Shown here: positions 26,313-34,985 of the stretch, piece by piece
Numbering within the stretch: the stretch's first letter is position 1
Layout of the letters: the number at the start of each line of letters is the position of its first letter
Notes under the pieces: generated by a model
What the model saw: only the letters and a program-made list of their open reading frames with translations
Database searches by the model: none
Told to the model about the DNA's origin: nothing
Assembly (NCBI GenBank): GCA_900469445.1
Contig: UBXM01000001.1
Span: forward strand, 248,001-312,000
DNA from: Hyphomicrobiales bacterium
Lineage (GTDB): Bacteria; Pseudomonadota; Alphaproteobacteria; Rhizobiales; Rhizobiaceae
Reading direction: 5' to 3'
Length of the DNA stretch: 64,000 nt
Position numbers and translations under genes: made by a program

Positions 26313-27211
26313 CAGCTTCCGGCTTCCCCAACGGTTCCATTGTCCCGCGCCCAGGCAAGCGCTTCGATCGTCATCGCCGGGTTCTTCAATTTGGCGATCC
26401 GCTTCAGCTCTTTGTCCTTGAACGGGTTGCCGGCGATATGCAGCCCGAACGGGCCACTTCCCGCTTTCGCTTCCAGCGAGGTTAGTTTCCCCAGCGTTTT
26501 CGGCAATGTCGTCAATTGGCAGTCGCCAAGCTTGAGCGAAATCAGCTTGTCCAGCCGCCCGATCTCGGATGGCAGGGTTTTCAATGGATTGCCGCCGACA
26601 CAAAGCTGAACCAACTGCGCGCAATCGAACGTGTCGGGCGGGATGCGCTGTTGTTCCGACCGCTCGAACGACAAGGCCCGCAGATTGGGAAAGCTGGACA
26701 GGAAGCCGTGAGGGATATCCAGCCAATGCATGTCGTCGAGGATCAGACCTTTCAGGATCGGATTTGCATGCCGGGGTAAGGGCAGTTCAAGGATTGGTGT
26801 GGAGGATAAGGAAAGATTGTCGAGACCCGGCATCTCGAACAGGTCAGCAGGTACGGAACGCAGCGGATTGCGATCGAGAACGAGCCCTTCGAGCCGCAGC
26901 TTTTCACAGAATTCCGGTGGCAGCATCTCCAGCCGGTTATTCATAAGGAACAGATAGGACACACCCTCCGTCTGCAAAAGCTCCTGCGGAATCTGCCTCA
27001 GCTTGAGCGCACCAAGCTCCAGCGTGTCCTGGGAATGCCGGCCGAACACGTAGGAGAGCTGTTCGTCATCCGACCAGTCGCCGAATTCCGACGGATCAGG
27101 CCGCCCGGCATTACGCCAGGCGATCCGGTCTATCGCAAGCAGCAACCCCTGCTGCGGGGTCAGATCGTCAGGCAACTCGTCGGCCCATGGCGCGATCCGC
27201 AACGATGACAT
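26312..27211 (-). CDS. Leucine-rich-repeat protein
   Basis: A 299-residue protein without signal peptide or membrane segment. From about residue 65 to 275 it is built of 23-residue leucine-rich repeats of the Lx-xLPxx-type (LEMLPPEFC, LRSVPADLF, LKTLPSEIGRL, LTTLPKTLGKL), so it is probably a curved protein-binding scaffold. An N-terminal acidic, Trp-containing domain (residues 1-60) is not recognised. The ATG lies two bases after the stop of the alpha-glucosidase gene, so translation is coupled. No known partner; a role with the glucosidase is only suggested by the coupling. Confidence 0.82.
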   Translation of the reverse strand: MSSLRIAPWADELPDDLTPQQGLLLAIDRIAWRNAGRPDPSEFGDWSDDEQLSYVFGRHSQDTLELGALKLRQIPQELLQTEGVSYLFLMNNRLEMLPPEFCEKLRLEGLVLDRNPLRSVPADLFEMPGLDNLSLSSTPILELPLPRHANPILKGLILDDMHWLDIPHGFLSSFPNLRALSFERSEQQRIPPDTFDCAQLVQLCVGGNPLKTLPSEIGRLDKLISLKLGDCQLTTLPKTLGKLTSLEAKAGSGPFGLHIAGNPFKDKELKRIAKLKNPAMTIEALAWARDNGTVGEAGS

Positions 27212-27213
27212 AC

Positions 27214-28872
27214 TCACACCCGCGCGCAAAACACGTCGACCGCATCCAGCACCGCCGCGCCATTCTCCAGCCGCGATACGAATCCCGGCATATCCACCGG
27301 CATCACCGAACCGAACCGCGCCGGGATCGTGAACCTCTGGGGCTCCCGCGTCAGGTTGAACACGAACAGCAGCCTCTCCCCGCCCTTCTCGCGCACGAAG
27401 GCGAGTACATCCTGGTTGGTGTCGATAAACGTCATGTCGCCATCGATCAGCGCCGGATGCGATTTGCGGAAGGAAAGCGTCGCCCGGTAATGGGCCAGCA
27501 CCGAATCCGCCAGCCTCTCCTGCGCATTGACGGCTCGGCTTGCATGTTCGGTCGGCACCGGCAGCCATGTGGTCGAGCCTTCGGTAAAGCCTGCATGCGC
27601 AGCCGACTCCTCCCACACCATCGGCGTGCGGCATCCATCGCGCCCCTTGAAAGCCGGCCAGAAGCGGATGCCGTAGGGATCACGCAGATCCTCGAAGGAA
27701 AGCTCCGCCTCGGTCAGCCCCAGCTCCTCGCCCTGATAAAGGCAGATCGAGCCGCGCAAGCTCGATATCAGCGAGGCCGACAGCTTCGCCACCCGGTCCT
27801 GCTCGCTCGGATCCTCGATGAAGCGCGTCACATGGCGTATCACGTCGTGGTTGGAAAATGCCCAGCACACCCAGCCATTGACCACCGTATCCAGCACGGT
27901 CTGCATCACCTTGCGGATATAGCTCGCGGAAAACGCCGGCCCCAAGAGGTCGAACGTGTAGCACATATGCAGCTTGTCATTGCCGGTCGTATAAAGCGCC
28001 AGCGTGTTCAGCGAACGCGGCCCGTCGCCCACCTCGCCGACCGAAGCCCGGTCGTCATAACTGTCCAGCAACGCCCGGAACCGCTTCAGAAAACCGATAT
28101 TTTCCGGCTGTGTCTTGTCATAGAGGTGGTTCTGCATCGAATACGGATTGGTATCCGTCTCCATGCCCGCGCCGTCGGTGTCATAGACCATCGGCGGATT
28201 GTTGCGCAGCTGCTTGTCGTGGAAATAGTAGTTCACCGTATCGAGACGGAACCCGTCCACGCCGCGATCGAGCCAGAATTTCACCGTATCCAGCATCGCA
28301 TCCTGAACGTCGGGATTATGGAAATTCAGGTCCGGCTGCGAAATGAGAAAGTTGTGCATGTAATATTGCTTGCGCACGCCGTCCCATTCCCAGCCCGGTC
28401 CACCGAAAATGGAGAGCCAGTTGGTCGGCGCAGTGCCGTCCGGCTTCGGATCGGCCCAGACGAACCAGTCCGCCTTCGGGTTGGTGCGGCTGGTACGGCT
28501 TTCGACGAACCACGGATGCCGGTCGGATGTATGCGAAATCACCTGGTCGATGATGACCTTCAGACCCAGCCGATGCGCCTCCGCCATCATCTCGTCGAAA
28601 TCGGCAAGCGTGCCGAACATCGGGTCGACATTGCAGTAGTCGGAGACGTCATAGCCCATGTCGGCCATCGGCGAAGTGAAGAAGGGCGAAAGCCAGATCG
28701 CATCCACCCCGAGCGAGGCGACATGCTCAAGGCGCTGGGTAATGCCCTTGATATCGCCCAGCCCGTCGCCGGTCGTATCCTGGAAGGATCGCGGATAGAT
28801 CTGGTAGATCACCGCACCGCGCCACCAGTCCGCACCCGCACCACCAGCCTTCTTCTGCACGTCCGTCGCCAT
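27214..28872 (-). CDS. Alpha-glucosidase / oligo-1,6-glucosidase type GH13 enzyme
   Basis: A 552-residue GH13 enzyme. Conserved regions are visible in order: DQVISHTSDRHPWF, GFRLDTVNYY (nucleophile Asp), SVGEVGDG (acid/base Glu) and FSNHDVIRHVTRF (third Asp). No signal peptide, so it acts in the cytoplasm on imported maltose, sucrose or similar glucosides, like AglA of S. meliloti. No agl transporter genes are adjacent. AAGGAG is 10 bases before ATG 28872. It is divergent from kdgK and coupled to the downstream LRR gene. Confidence 0.88.
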   Translation of the reverse strand: MATDVQKKAGGAGADWWRGAVIYQIYPRSFQDTTGDGLGDIKGITQRLEHVASLGVDAIWLSPFFTSPMADMGYDVSDYCNVDPMFGTLADFDEMMAEAHRLGLKVIIDQVISHTSDRHPWFVESRTSRTNPKADWFVWADPKPDGTAPTNWLSIFGGPGWEWDGVRKQYYMHNFLISQPDLNFHNPDVQDAMLDTVKFWLDRGVDGFRLDTVNYYFHDKQLRNNPPMVYDTDGAGMETDTNPYSMQNHLYDKTQPENIGFLKRFRALLDSYDDRASVGEVGDGPRSLNTLALYTTGNDKLHMCYTFDLLGPAFSASYIRKVMQTVLDTVVNGWVCWAFSNHDVIRHVTRFIEDPSEQDRVAKLSASLISSLRGSICLYQGEELGLTEAELSFEDLRDPYGIRFWPAFKGRDGCRTPMVWEESAAHAGFTEGSTTWLPVPTEHASRAVNAQERLADSVLAHYRATLSFRKSHPALIDGDMTFIDTNQDVLAFVREKGGERLLFVFNLTREPQRFTIPARFGSVMPVDMPGFVSRLENGAAVLDAVDVFCARV

Positions 28873-29031
28873 ATGATCATGCTCCTTTATGCAAATGTTC
28901 CAACATCAATATACCGGCCAACCTAGAGCCCCTGCGACAAAAGACAACGCGCAAACCACCCCCCGCACGGTCTTGTCAGACACCGCTCGAAAGCTTATGC
29001 GACGACAGGACTTTAGCGGAGGGACGATATT

Positions 29032-29946
29032 TTGGCAGGCAGGCTTCTTTCGATTGGCGAATGCATGGTGGAACTGTCGCAGGCGGGCGAAGGCCTGCTG
29101 CGCAAAGGTTTTGCCGGCGATACATTGAACACGGCCTGGTATGCCCGCGCCTGCTTCCCCTCCGACTGGTCGATCGATTATTTCACCGCCGTCGGCGACG
29201 ATCCGATGTCCACCGAAATGCTGGCCATGATGGATGGCGCCAATATCGGCACAAGCCAGATCCTGCGCATTCCGGGCAAGACACCCGGCCTCTATCTCAT
29301 CACCCTCAAAGACGGCGAACGCACCTTCAGCTACTGGCGCGATACGGCAGCGGCAAAGAAGCTGGCCGACGACGCCGACCACCTGCGCGCCGCAATCGAT
29401 AGCGCCGAGATCATCTATTTCTCCGGCATCACGCTCGGCATCCTGGCGCCGGAAGCCGTCGATACGCTGCTGGCCGAAGCCCGTCGCGCCAAGGCATCCG
29501 GCAAGACGGTCGTCTTCGACCCGAATATCCGCCCGCGCCTCTGGCCCAACAAGAACTACATGCTGAAGACGATCGAGGATGGCGCCCGCGCGTCCACCCT
29601 CGTCCTGCCGAGCTTCGATGATGAAGCCGTTCATTTCGGCGACAAGGACGTGGCCGCAACGGTCGCTCGCTACAAGGCGCTCGGTGTCGAAAACGTCGTG
29701 GTCAAGGATGGCCCCGGCGGCGTCACGCTCGCTTTCGGCGACACTCCCGTTGTCCACGTCCCTTCGGTCAAGGTCGACAAGGTCGTTGACACGACCAGCG
29801 CCGGCGACAGCTTCAACGGCGGCTTCCTCTCCCGCCTGGTTCAGGGCGCAACCCCGGCCGAAGCCGCAGCCCACGGCGCCGCCGTCGCCTCGACCGTCAT
29901 CTGCCATCACGGCGCATTGATCAGCCCCGATTTTCTGCCGAAGTAA
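29032..29946 (+). CDS. kdgK: 2-keto-3-deoxygluconate kinase (PfkB/ribokinase family)
   Basis: A 304-residue sugar kinase. The PfkB signature with the catalytic Asp is DTTSAGDSFNGGF near residues 258-270; an N-terminal GECMVELSQ motif and FDPNIRPRLWPN fit the KDG kinase subgroup. It phosphorylates 2-keto-3-deoxygluconate from pectin and uronate breakdown for Entner-Doudoroff cleavage. The start is a TTG at 29032 with GGAGGG eight bases upstream. No other uronate genes are nearby, so the substrate call rests on sequence. Confidence 0.85.
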   Translation: MAGRLLSIGECMVELSQAGEGLLRKGFAGDTLNTAWYARACFPSDWSIDYFTAVGDDPMSTEMLAMMDGANIGTSQILRIPGKTPGLYLITLKDGERTFSYWRDTAAAKKLADDADHLRAAIDSAEIIYFSGITLGILAPEAVDTLLAEARRAKASGKTVVFDPNIRPRLWPNKNYMLKTIEDGARASTLVLPSFDDEAVHFGDKDVAATVARYKALGVENVVVKDGPGGVTLAFGDTPVVHVPSVKVDKVVDTTSAGDSFNGGFLSRLVQGATPAEAAAHGAAVASTVICHHGALISPDFLPK

Positions 29947-29961
29947 CAAGCCTTTCGAACA

Positions 29962-29992
29962 GAAGAGACGATCAGAACCCGATCGTCTCTTC
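29962..29992 (+). terminator. Hairpin after kdgK
   Basis: Twelve-base perfect stem GAAGAGACGATC/GATCGTCTCTTC with a seven-base loop, 15 bases after the stop. It lacks a following U-run, so it may stabilise the 3' end rather than terminate alone. Confidence 0.6.
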
Positions 29993-30302
29993 GATGCGCA
30001 GGTTGGTGATCGTCGGGGCAATGCGAACGGCAGCGGCAATTCTGATTGAACGCTGGGTCACCGAAGCTACTCGCCATCAGAAGACCTGGTTCGCCGTACC
30101 GCGAATCCGAGATGAATGACGACGCCTTTCCCCTCTCCCGAGCCACGGCGGGAGTATTGCCAAAACACCTCGGCTCTCCCACGGAAACCGCCTCCACAAG
30201 CTGCTTCATTCTCCTGTCACGAAATTTCCCGATAGAGGGCTCGAAAACGCATCCTATGGCGTGAGTCGCCGGCGGGTCGGCAACGGGGCTTGGGGCCTTG
30301 GC
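29993..30302. other. Intergenic region before the glycosyltransferase
   Basis: No supported gene. A 72-codon frame at 30046-30264 has no ribosome site, an odd composition and no recognisable relatives. A GGGG-rich stretch just before 30303 serves as ribosome site for the next gene. Confidence 0.4.
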
Positions 30303-31355
30303 ATGACGAGAATTACCATTGTAACCGATGCCTGGTACCCGCAGGTGAATGGCGTCGTCCGCTCGATCGAGAACACCAACCGCGAACTGACCCGCATGGG
30401 TGTCGAGGTGGTCATGGTCACGCCCAAGGATTTCGCCAACATCCCCTGCCCCACCTATCCCGAGATCCGCCTTTCGGTCACCACCTTCGCGCAGGTCGCG
30501 ACCGCCATCGAAAAGACCCTGCCAACCGCCGTCCATATCGCCACCGAAGGTCCGCTCGGTATCATGGCGCGCCGCTGGTGCCTGAAGAACGACATGCCGT
30601 TTTCGACCAGCTATCACACAAGGTTCCCCGAATATGTTGCGGCGCGTTTCCCCGTGCCGATCCGCTGGATGCAGGCTTTCGTCCGCTGGTTCCACAATGC
30701 CGGCAACGGCTGCATGGTCGCGACCGCCAGCCTCGAACGGGAACTGTCGAAGATCGGCATCCGCAATCTCCTGCGCTGGAGCCGCGGCATCGACCAGACC
30801 GCCTTCCATCCGATGAACCTGGAAGAACGCCCCTTCGACCTGCCCCGCCCGATCTTCATGACGGTCGGCCGCGTCGCGGTGGAAAAGAACCTGCCGGCCT
30901 TCCTCGATCTCGATCTGCCCGGCTCGAAGGTGGTGGTCGGCGACGGCCCGGCTCTCTCCGAACTGAAGAGACGTTATCCGAACGTGCTGTTCACCGGCAT
31001 GAAGACCGGCGACGATCTCGCCCGCGCTTATGCCCAGGCCGATGTCTTCGTCTTCCCGTCAAAGACAGACACGTTCGGCAACACCATTCTCGAAGCGCTG
31101 GCAAGCGGCGTTCCCGTCGCCGCCTATCCGGTCATGGGTCCGGTCGACATCATCGAGGATGGCTCGGGCGCCGGCGCGCTGGACGACGACCTGCAAGCCG
31201 CGTGTCTGCGGGCGCTCGGCTGTCGCCGTGAGGACGCAAGCCGGCTCGCCCGCAGCTACACTTGGGAAGCCGCGTCGAAACAGTTCCTCGGCAATGTCCT
31301 GAAGGCTCAGGCCGGCCGCCAGTCGCCCGGCCACGCTTTACCGGCAGCGGAATAA
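30303..31355 (+). CDS. Glycosyltransferase family 4-type protein
   Basis: A 350-residue cytoplasmic enzyme with the GT-B fold. Near the N-terminus is TDAWYPQVNGVVRSIENTN, typical of the MgtA/SqdX-like branch, and the C-terminal donor site has FPSKTDTFGNTILEALASGVPVAAYP (E-x7-E pattern). This branch makes mannosylated or glucosylated lipids, including glycolipids replacing phospholipids in phosphate-starved Agrobacterium, but the product here cannot be assigned. ATG 30303 (MTRITIV) was chosen over a longer frame from 30261. Confidence 0.83.
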   Translation: MTRITIVTDAWYPQVNGVVRSIENTNRELTRMGVEVVMVTPKDFANIPCPTYPEIRLSVTTFAQVATAIEKTLPTAVHIATEGPLGIMARRWCLKNDMPFSTSYHTRFPEYVAARFPVPIRWMQAFVRWFHNAGNGCMVATASLERELSKIGIRNLLRWSRGIDQTAFHPMNLEERPFDLPRPIFMTVGRVAVEKNLPAFLDLDLPGSKVVVGDGPALSELKRRYPNVLFTGMKTGDDLARAYAQADVFVFPSKTDTFGNTILEALASGVPVAAYPVMGPVDIIEDGSGAGALDDDLQAACLRALGCRREDASRLARSYTWEAASKQFLGNVLKAQAGRQSPGHALPAAE

Positions 31356-31399
31356 CCCGCTTCGGCTAGCGGTTCAGGAGATGCTGGAATTGGAGTGGT

Positions 31400-31486
31400 T
31401 CAACCGCCCCGGCCATCACGCTGGCGAAAATAGAGAACGCTGCCGACACCCAGACAGATAGCCGCGACGAGACCCACTGCAATCAT
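31400..31486 (-). CDS. Very small single-span membrane protein (28 residues)
   Basis: A short frame not found by length-filtered gene calling. ATG 31486 is preceded by GGGAGG with an ideal six-base gap. The product starts MIAVGLVAAICLGVGSVLYF, a single clean membrane helix, and ends in a charged tail RQRDGRGG. Composition and ribosome site are those of real small membrane proteins. It lies 210 bases downstream of der on the same strand and convergent with the glycosyltransferase. Function unknown. Confidence 0.55.
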   Translation of the reverse strand: MIAVGLVAAICLGVGSVLYFRQRDGRGG

Positions 31487-31695
31487 GATGATCCTCCCGA
31501 TCATGAACCGGCGCGCCGCTGAACATTATCCAGACGAGACGCCACCGAAAACGGCTTGCGGGTCCTCCAACCACACAAGCCTGAGTGGCAATGCATCACG
31601 ATTTTCTAAATTTAGCAAGTTTGCGCGACGGCAAGCCGCCGACAAGCCTGTCAGCGGCACCTGGGATCAATTGAGCAATGGACCGGTGAACAGGC

Positions 31696-33123
31696 TCAGC
31701 GCCTCTTCCTGCGGTTCTCGAACGGGTTGTCGCTTGCCTTGAAATGGATGCGGATCGGCACGCCGGGCATCTGGAAATCGTTGCGCAATCCGTTGATCAT
31801 GTAACGGATATAGCTTTCCGGAACAGACTCGGGCCGCGTGCAGGACACCATGAATGCCGGCGGGCGTGCCTTCACCTGGGTCATGTATTTCAGCTTCAGG
31901 CGACGCCCGGAAACCGCCGGTGGCGGATGCTGGACCTGCGTGCCTTCCAGCCACTTGTTGAGCCTTGCCGTCGAGATGCGCTTGTTCCACACCCTGTCGG
32001 TTTCGACGATTTCCTGCATCAGCTTGTCGAGACCGTAGCCCGTCTGGCCGGAAATCGGCACGGCGCGCAAACCACGCGCCTGCGGCAACAGCCGCTCGGT
32101 CTTTTCACGCAACTCGGCCAGCACCGCCTGCGTGTCCTCGATCAGATCCCACTTGTTGAAGGCGAGCACTGCGGCACGGCCTTCGCGCAGCACCAGGTCG
32201 GCCAGCTGCAGATCCTGCTTTTCGAACGGGATCGTCGCATCGAAAACGATGACCACCGTCTCGGCAAAGCGGATCGAGCGGAGCGAATCGGCCACGGAGA
32301 GCTTTTCGAGCTTTTCCGTCACCCGCGCCTTGCGGCGCATGCCGGCGGTATCGAACATCTTGATCGTGCGTCCGCGCCAGTCCCATTCGACCGAGATACT
32401 GTCGCGGGTGATGCCGGCTTCCGGTCCGGTCAACAACCGGTCCTCGCCAAGAAAGCGGTTGATCAGCGTCGACTTGCCGGCATTCGGACGACCGATGATG
32501 GCGACACGCAGCGGCTTCGTCTCGTCATATTCCGCGTCATCGTCAGCCTCGTCGCCGAGAACCGAATCCCGGACGTCGACATTCGTTATCGCCTCGTAAT
32601 CGTCACTATCTTCGGGGAACGCCCGTTCCTTCCCGATCGCCTCGACGATCGCGTCGCGCAGGTCGATCATGCCCTGGCCATGTTCGGCCGAGATCGGAAC
32701 CGGTTCGCCGAGACCGAGCGTGAAGGCATCATAGAAACCGCCGTCGGAACCCTTGGCTTCCGACTTGTTGGCAACCAGCACGACCGGCTTGCCGCTGCGG
32801 CGCAACAACTCGCCAAAAGTCTTGTCGAGCGGCGTCAGGCCGAATTTCGCATCGACGACGAATAGCGTCAGATCCGCCTCTTCGATCGCGGCTTCCGTCT
32901 GGGCGCGCATGCGGCCTTCCAGCGTGTCGGATCCGGCCTCTTCCAGACCGGCGGTATCGATGATGGTGAAACGCAGGTCCACGAGCTTCGCATCGCCCGG
33001 ACGACGGTCGCGGGTCACCCCCGGCGTGTCATCGACAAGCGCCAGTTTCTTGCCAACCAGACGGTTGAAAAGCGTGGACTTGCCGACATTCGGACGTCCG
33101 ACGATGGCGACGGTGAAGCTCAT
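31696..33123 (-). CDS. der: Ribosome-assembly GTPase Der (EngA)
   Basis: A 475-residue protein with two tandem GTPase domains and a C-terminal KH-like domain. P-loops are GRPNVGKST (residues 8-16) and GRPNAGKST (about 212-220); DTAG switch II motifs and NKSE/NKWD specificity motifs are present in each. Der is essential for 50S subunit maturation. An acidic linker ([12 protein letters not shown]) separates the G domains. It follows the YfgM-like gene by 34 bases, the same order as in enterobacteria. Confidence 0.96.
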   Translation of the reverse strand: MSFTVAIVGRPNVGKSTLFNRLVGKKLALVDDTPGVTRDRRPGDAKLVDLRFTIIDTAGLEEAGSDTLEGRMRAQTEAAIEEADLTLFVVDAKFGLTPLDKTFGELLRRSGKPVVLVANKSEAKGSDGGFYDAFTLGLGEPVPISAEHGQGMIDLRDAIVEAIGKERAFPEDSDDYEAITNVDVRDSVLGDEADDDAEYDETKPLRVAIIGRPNAGKSTLINRFLGEDRLLTGPEAGITRDSISVEWDWRGRTIKMFDTAGMRRKARVTEKLEKLSVADSLRSIRFAETVVIVFDATIPFEKQDLQLADLVLREGRAAVLAFNKWDLIEDTQAVLAELREKTERLLPQARGLRAVPISGQTGYGLDKLMQEIVETDRVWNKRISTARLNKWLEGTQVQHPPPAVSGRRLKLKYMTQVKARPPAFMVSCTRPESVPESYIRYMINGLRNDFQMPGVPIRIHFKASDNPFENRRKRR

Positions 33124-33157
33124 GATGTTTTCCTCAAGCCCTTATCCGAGACTGGAA

Positions 33158-33829
33158 TTAGGGCGCCTTGCCGGTAGCGGCGATATTGTCGAGCAGGATT
33201 TGCGCGCGGTTTGCCACATTGCGCGGTGCGCCTGCATCATTGGCGATCTGCTGGAACCACTGCTTGGCCTGCGGCATGTTTCCGGCCTTGTAGGCGGAAA
33301 GACCGAGCGCCTCGCGGGCGGAATTGGCCAGAACATGGCCTTGGGCCGACAGGATTTCCGCCTCAGCCGCAACCTGCTCGTAAGAACCGGTATCGACCAG
33401 AATGAAGGCGGCGCGCATCTTGGCGAGGTCGCGAACGGCCTGCGGCGCGGAATTGTCGTTGCCGATCTGCCTGTAGGTTTCGACGGCTGCCGCCGCGTCA
33501 CCCTTTGCCTGCTGCACTGAAGCGGCACGCATCTTTGCCAGCACCGGATAGGCACCCGTGCCGTCCTTCTCGATGGCGCCGAGAGCGGCAAGCGCCTCGT
33601 CGTTCTTGCCTTCGGAGGCGAGCGTCAGGGCGGCGATGAACCGGTCACCGGACTGCGACGAATTATGGTTGTCCCAATATTCGAAACCGCGCCAGCCGGC
33701 GGTGCCGATAACGATCGCCACGGCAACGCCGATCGCGATCTTGCCATAACGCGACCAGGCGTTCTTGAGCTGATCGGAGCGAAGCTCTTCGTTCACTTCA
33801 CGGAAAAAACTGTCGTCGTTATGCGCCAT
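33158..33829 (-). CDS. YfgM-like TPR protein of the inner membrane
   Basis: A 223-residue protein: short cytoplasmic N-terminus, one membrane helix (about residues 29-47, IAIGVAVAIVIGTAGW) and a periplasmic TPR_21-type repeat domain rich in Ala. Relatives are ancillary SecYEG/PpiD partners that help periplasmic folding. Start ATG 33829 has GGAGA six bases upstream; a frame from 33901 adds unlikely residues. Its coupling to der is conserved widely. In E. coli bamB lies between these two; it is absent here. Confidence 0.85.
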   Translation of the reverse strand: MAHNDDSFFREVNEELRSDQLKNAWSRYGKIAIGVAVAIVIGTAGWRGFEYWDNHNSSQSGDRFIAALTLASEGKNDEALAALGAIEKDGTGAYPVLAKMRAASVQQAKGDAAAAVETYRQIGNDNSAPQAVRDLAKMRAAFILVDTGSYEQVAAEAEILSAQGHVLANSAREALGLSAYKAGNMPQAKQWFQQIANDAGAPRNVANRAQILLDNIAATGKAP

Positions 33830-34210
33830 CGAAGTCTCCGGCCCGCGTCGAGGGGCCAATCCGGGGTCGGTCGTCCGTTCATCCGGCCAAGGCTTCGCCA
33901 TGCGGCCGTGCGATCGGTCGGAAAAGCGCCTTCTAGCCTATTTTCCTTAGGATGTAAGGCCCCCCATGCAAAACGGGAAAGCTTATTGCAGCAACACACC
34001 GATAAAGCTCGAACCCGGCTCATCACGGACGCGTTACTCCACCTCTTGCCGCCACGATCAATGAGCGTATTCTTTCTGCGGCGAAATTTCGCGCAATGAC
34101 GTGCATCTCTGGACATGACGGCCAGTGCTTAGCTCTTATTGCCGCCTTCGTACCGACAGACTGCATCTCGTCATTGTGATCGCTCAGGGGGAACTCGGGA
34201 GGTCGGCTCG
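33830..34210. other. Intergenic region between the divergent yfgM-like and barrel genes
   Basis: No supported gene. It must contain the promoters of the yfgM-der unit and of the outer-membrane barrel gene. No clear operator or hairpin was found. Confidence 0.4.
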
Positions 34211-34861
34211 ATGCGAAGAAGTCACTCAGCTCTGGCTTTTGCCATACTGACCATGATCCTGTGCCCGTTACCGGCGGAAGCCGACGATTGGTTCGATTGG
34301 CAGTGGCATGGCCTGACCGGCCCCTGTGACGACAAATGTGCTGTCATGGTTTTCGGCGGCAAGTTCGTCGAAACCCCGATGGAGGACATCTTTCTTCACG
34401 GCGATCTATCCCCTTTCGGCTGGGATTACGGCGATAGCGGTTTTGTCGGCTTTACCGCATCCCGCACGGTCGCAAGCTTCTGGCAGGAGCGCTTTGCCAT
34501 CGAAACCGAGCTCGGCGTCGGCAAAAGATTTGGCAGCATGCACGAATCCGAAGTCTGGGCAGCCCTGTTCCTCCGCTACCGGGCCTTCCCCTGGAACGAT
34601 TATCTTTACACGACCATCGCCGCCTCCACCGGCCTCAACTATGCAAGCGGCATATCGGAGGAGGAAAAGGCCCGCGCCGGAAACGACAGCGGCGACCGGC
34701 TGCTGCATTATCTCGCCCCGGAAATCACCTTCGCCTTGCCGGAAAATAAATCGAGGGAACTCGTCATCCGCTTTCATCATCGCTCCGGTGCCTATGGCCT
34801 GATCAGCGATGCGGATGGCGGCATTCAGTATCTGACCGTCGGGCTTCGCCTTCGTTTCTAG
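34211..34861 (+). CDS. PagL-like outer-membrane lipid A deacylase candidate
   Basis: A 216-residue precursor with a signal peptide ending near PAEA (residue 24), followed by alternating hydrophobic strands of a small beta-barrel ending in LRLRF with a C-terminal Phe. Near the end, IRFHHRSGAYG offers the His-x-Ser pair expected for PagL-type lipid A 3-O-deacylases. ATG 34211 has GGGAGG seven bases upstream. If active it would trim lipid A. The overall similarity to PagL is weak and the acidic third residue was not located with certainty. Confidence 0.6.
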   Translation: MRRSHSALAFAILTMILCPLPAEADDWFDWQWHGLTGPCDDKCAVMVFGGKFVETPMEDIFLHGDLSPFGWDYGDSGFVGFTASRTVASFWQERFAIETELGVGKRFGSMHESEVWAALFLRYRAFPWNDYLYTTIAASTGLNYASGISEEEKARAGNDSGDRLLHYLAPEITFALPENKSRELVIRFHHRSGAYGLISDADGGIQYLTVGLRLRF

Positions 34862-34985
34862 TCGTTGAAAACACAGGCCGCAGATAAGCAGAAGCTGTAA
34901 TGTTCCAGAAATCAAAGCTTCGCCTTATTCCACCGCCAAGAGCACCGGCTATTGCCCAGTTCGTCAAAAGAATCAGGAATCGATA

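Noticed and set aside
27187..28926. 579-codon plus-strand open frame opposite the alpha-glucosidase
   Set aside because: His/Arg-rich shadow with no fold or motif; the GH13 signatures are on the other strand.
30046..30264. 72-codon plus-strand frame before the glycosyltransferase
   Set aside because: No ribosome site, unusual composition, no resemblance; kept only as intergenic.
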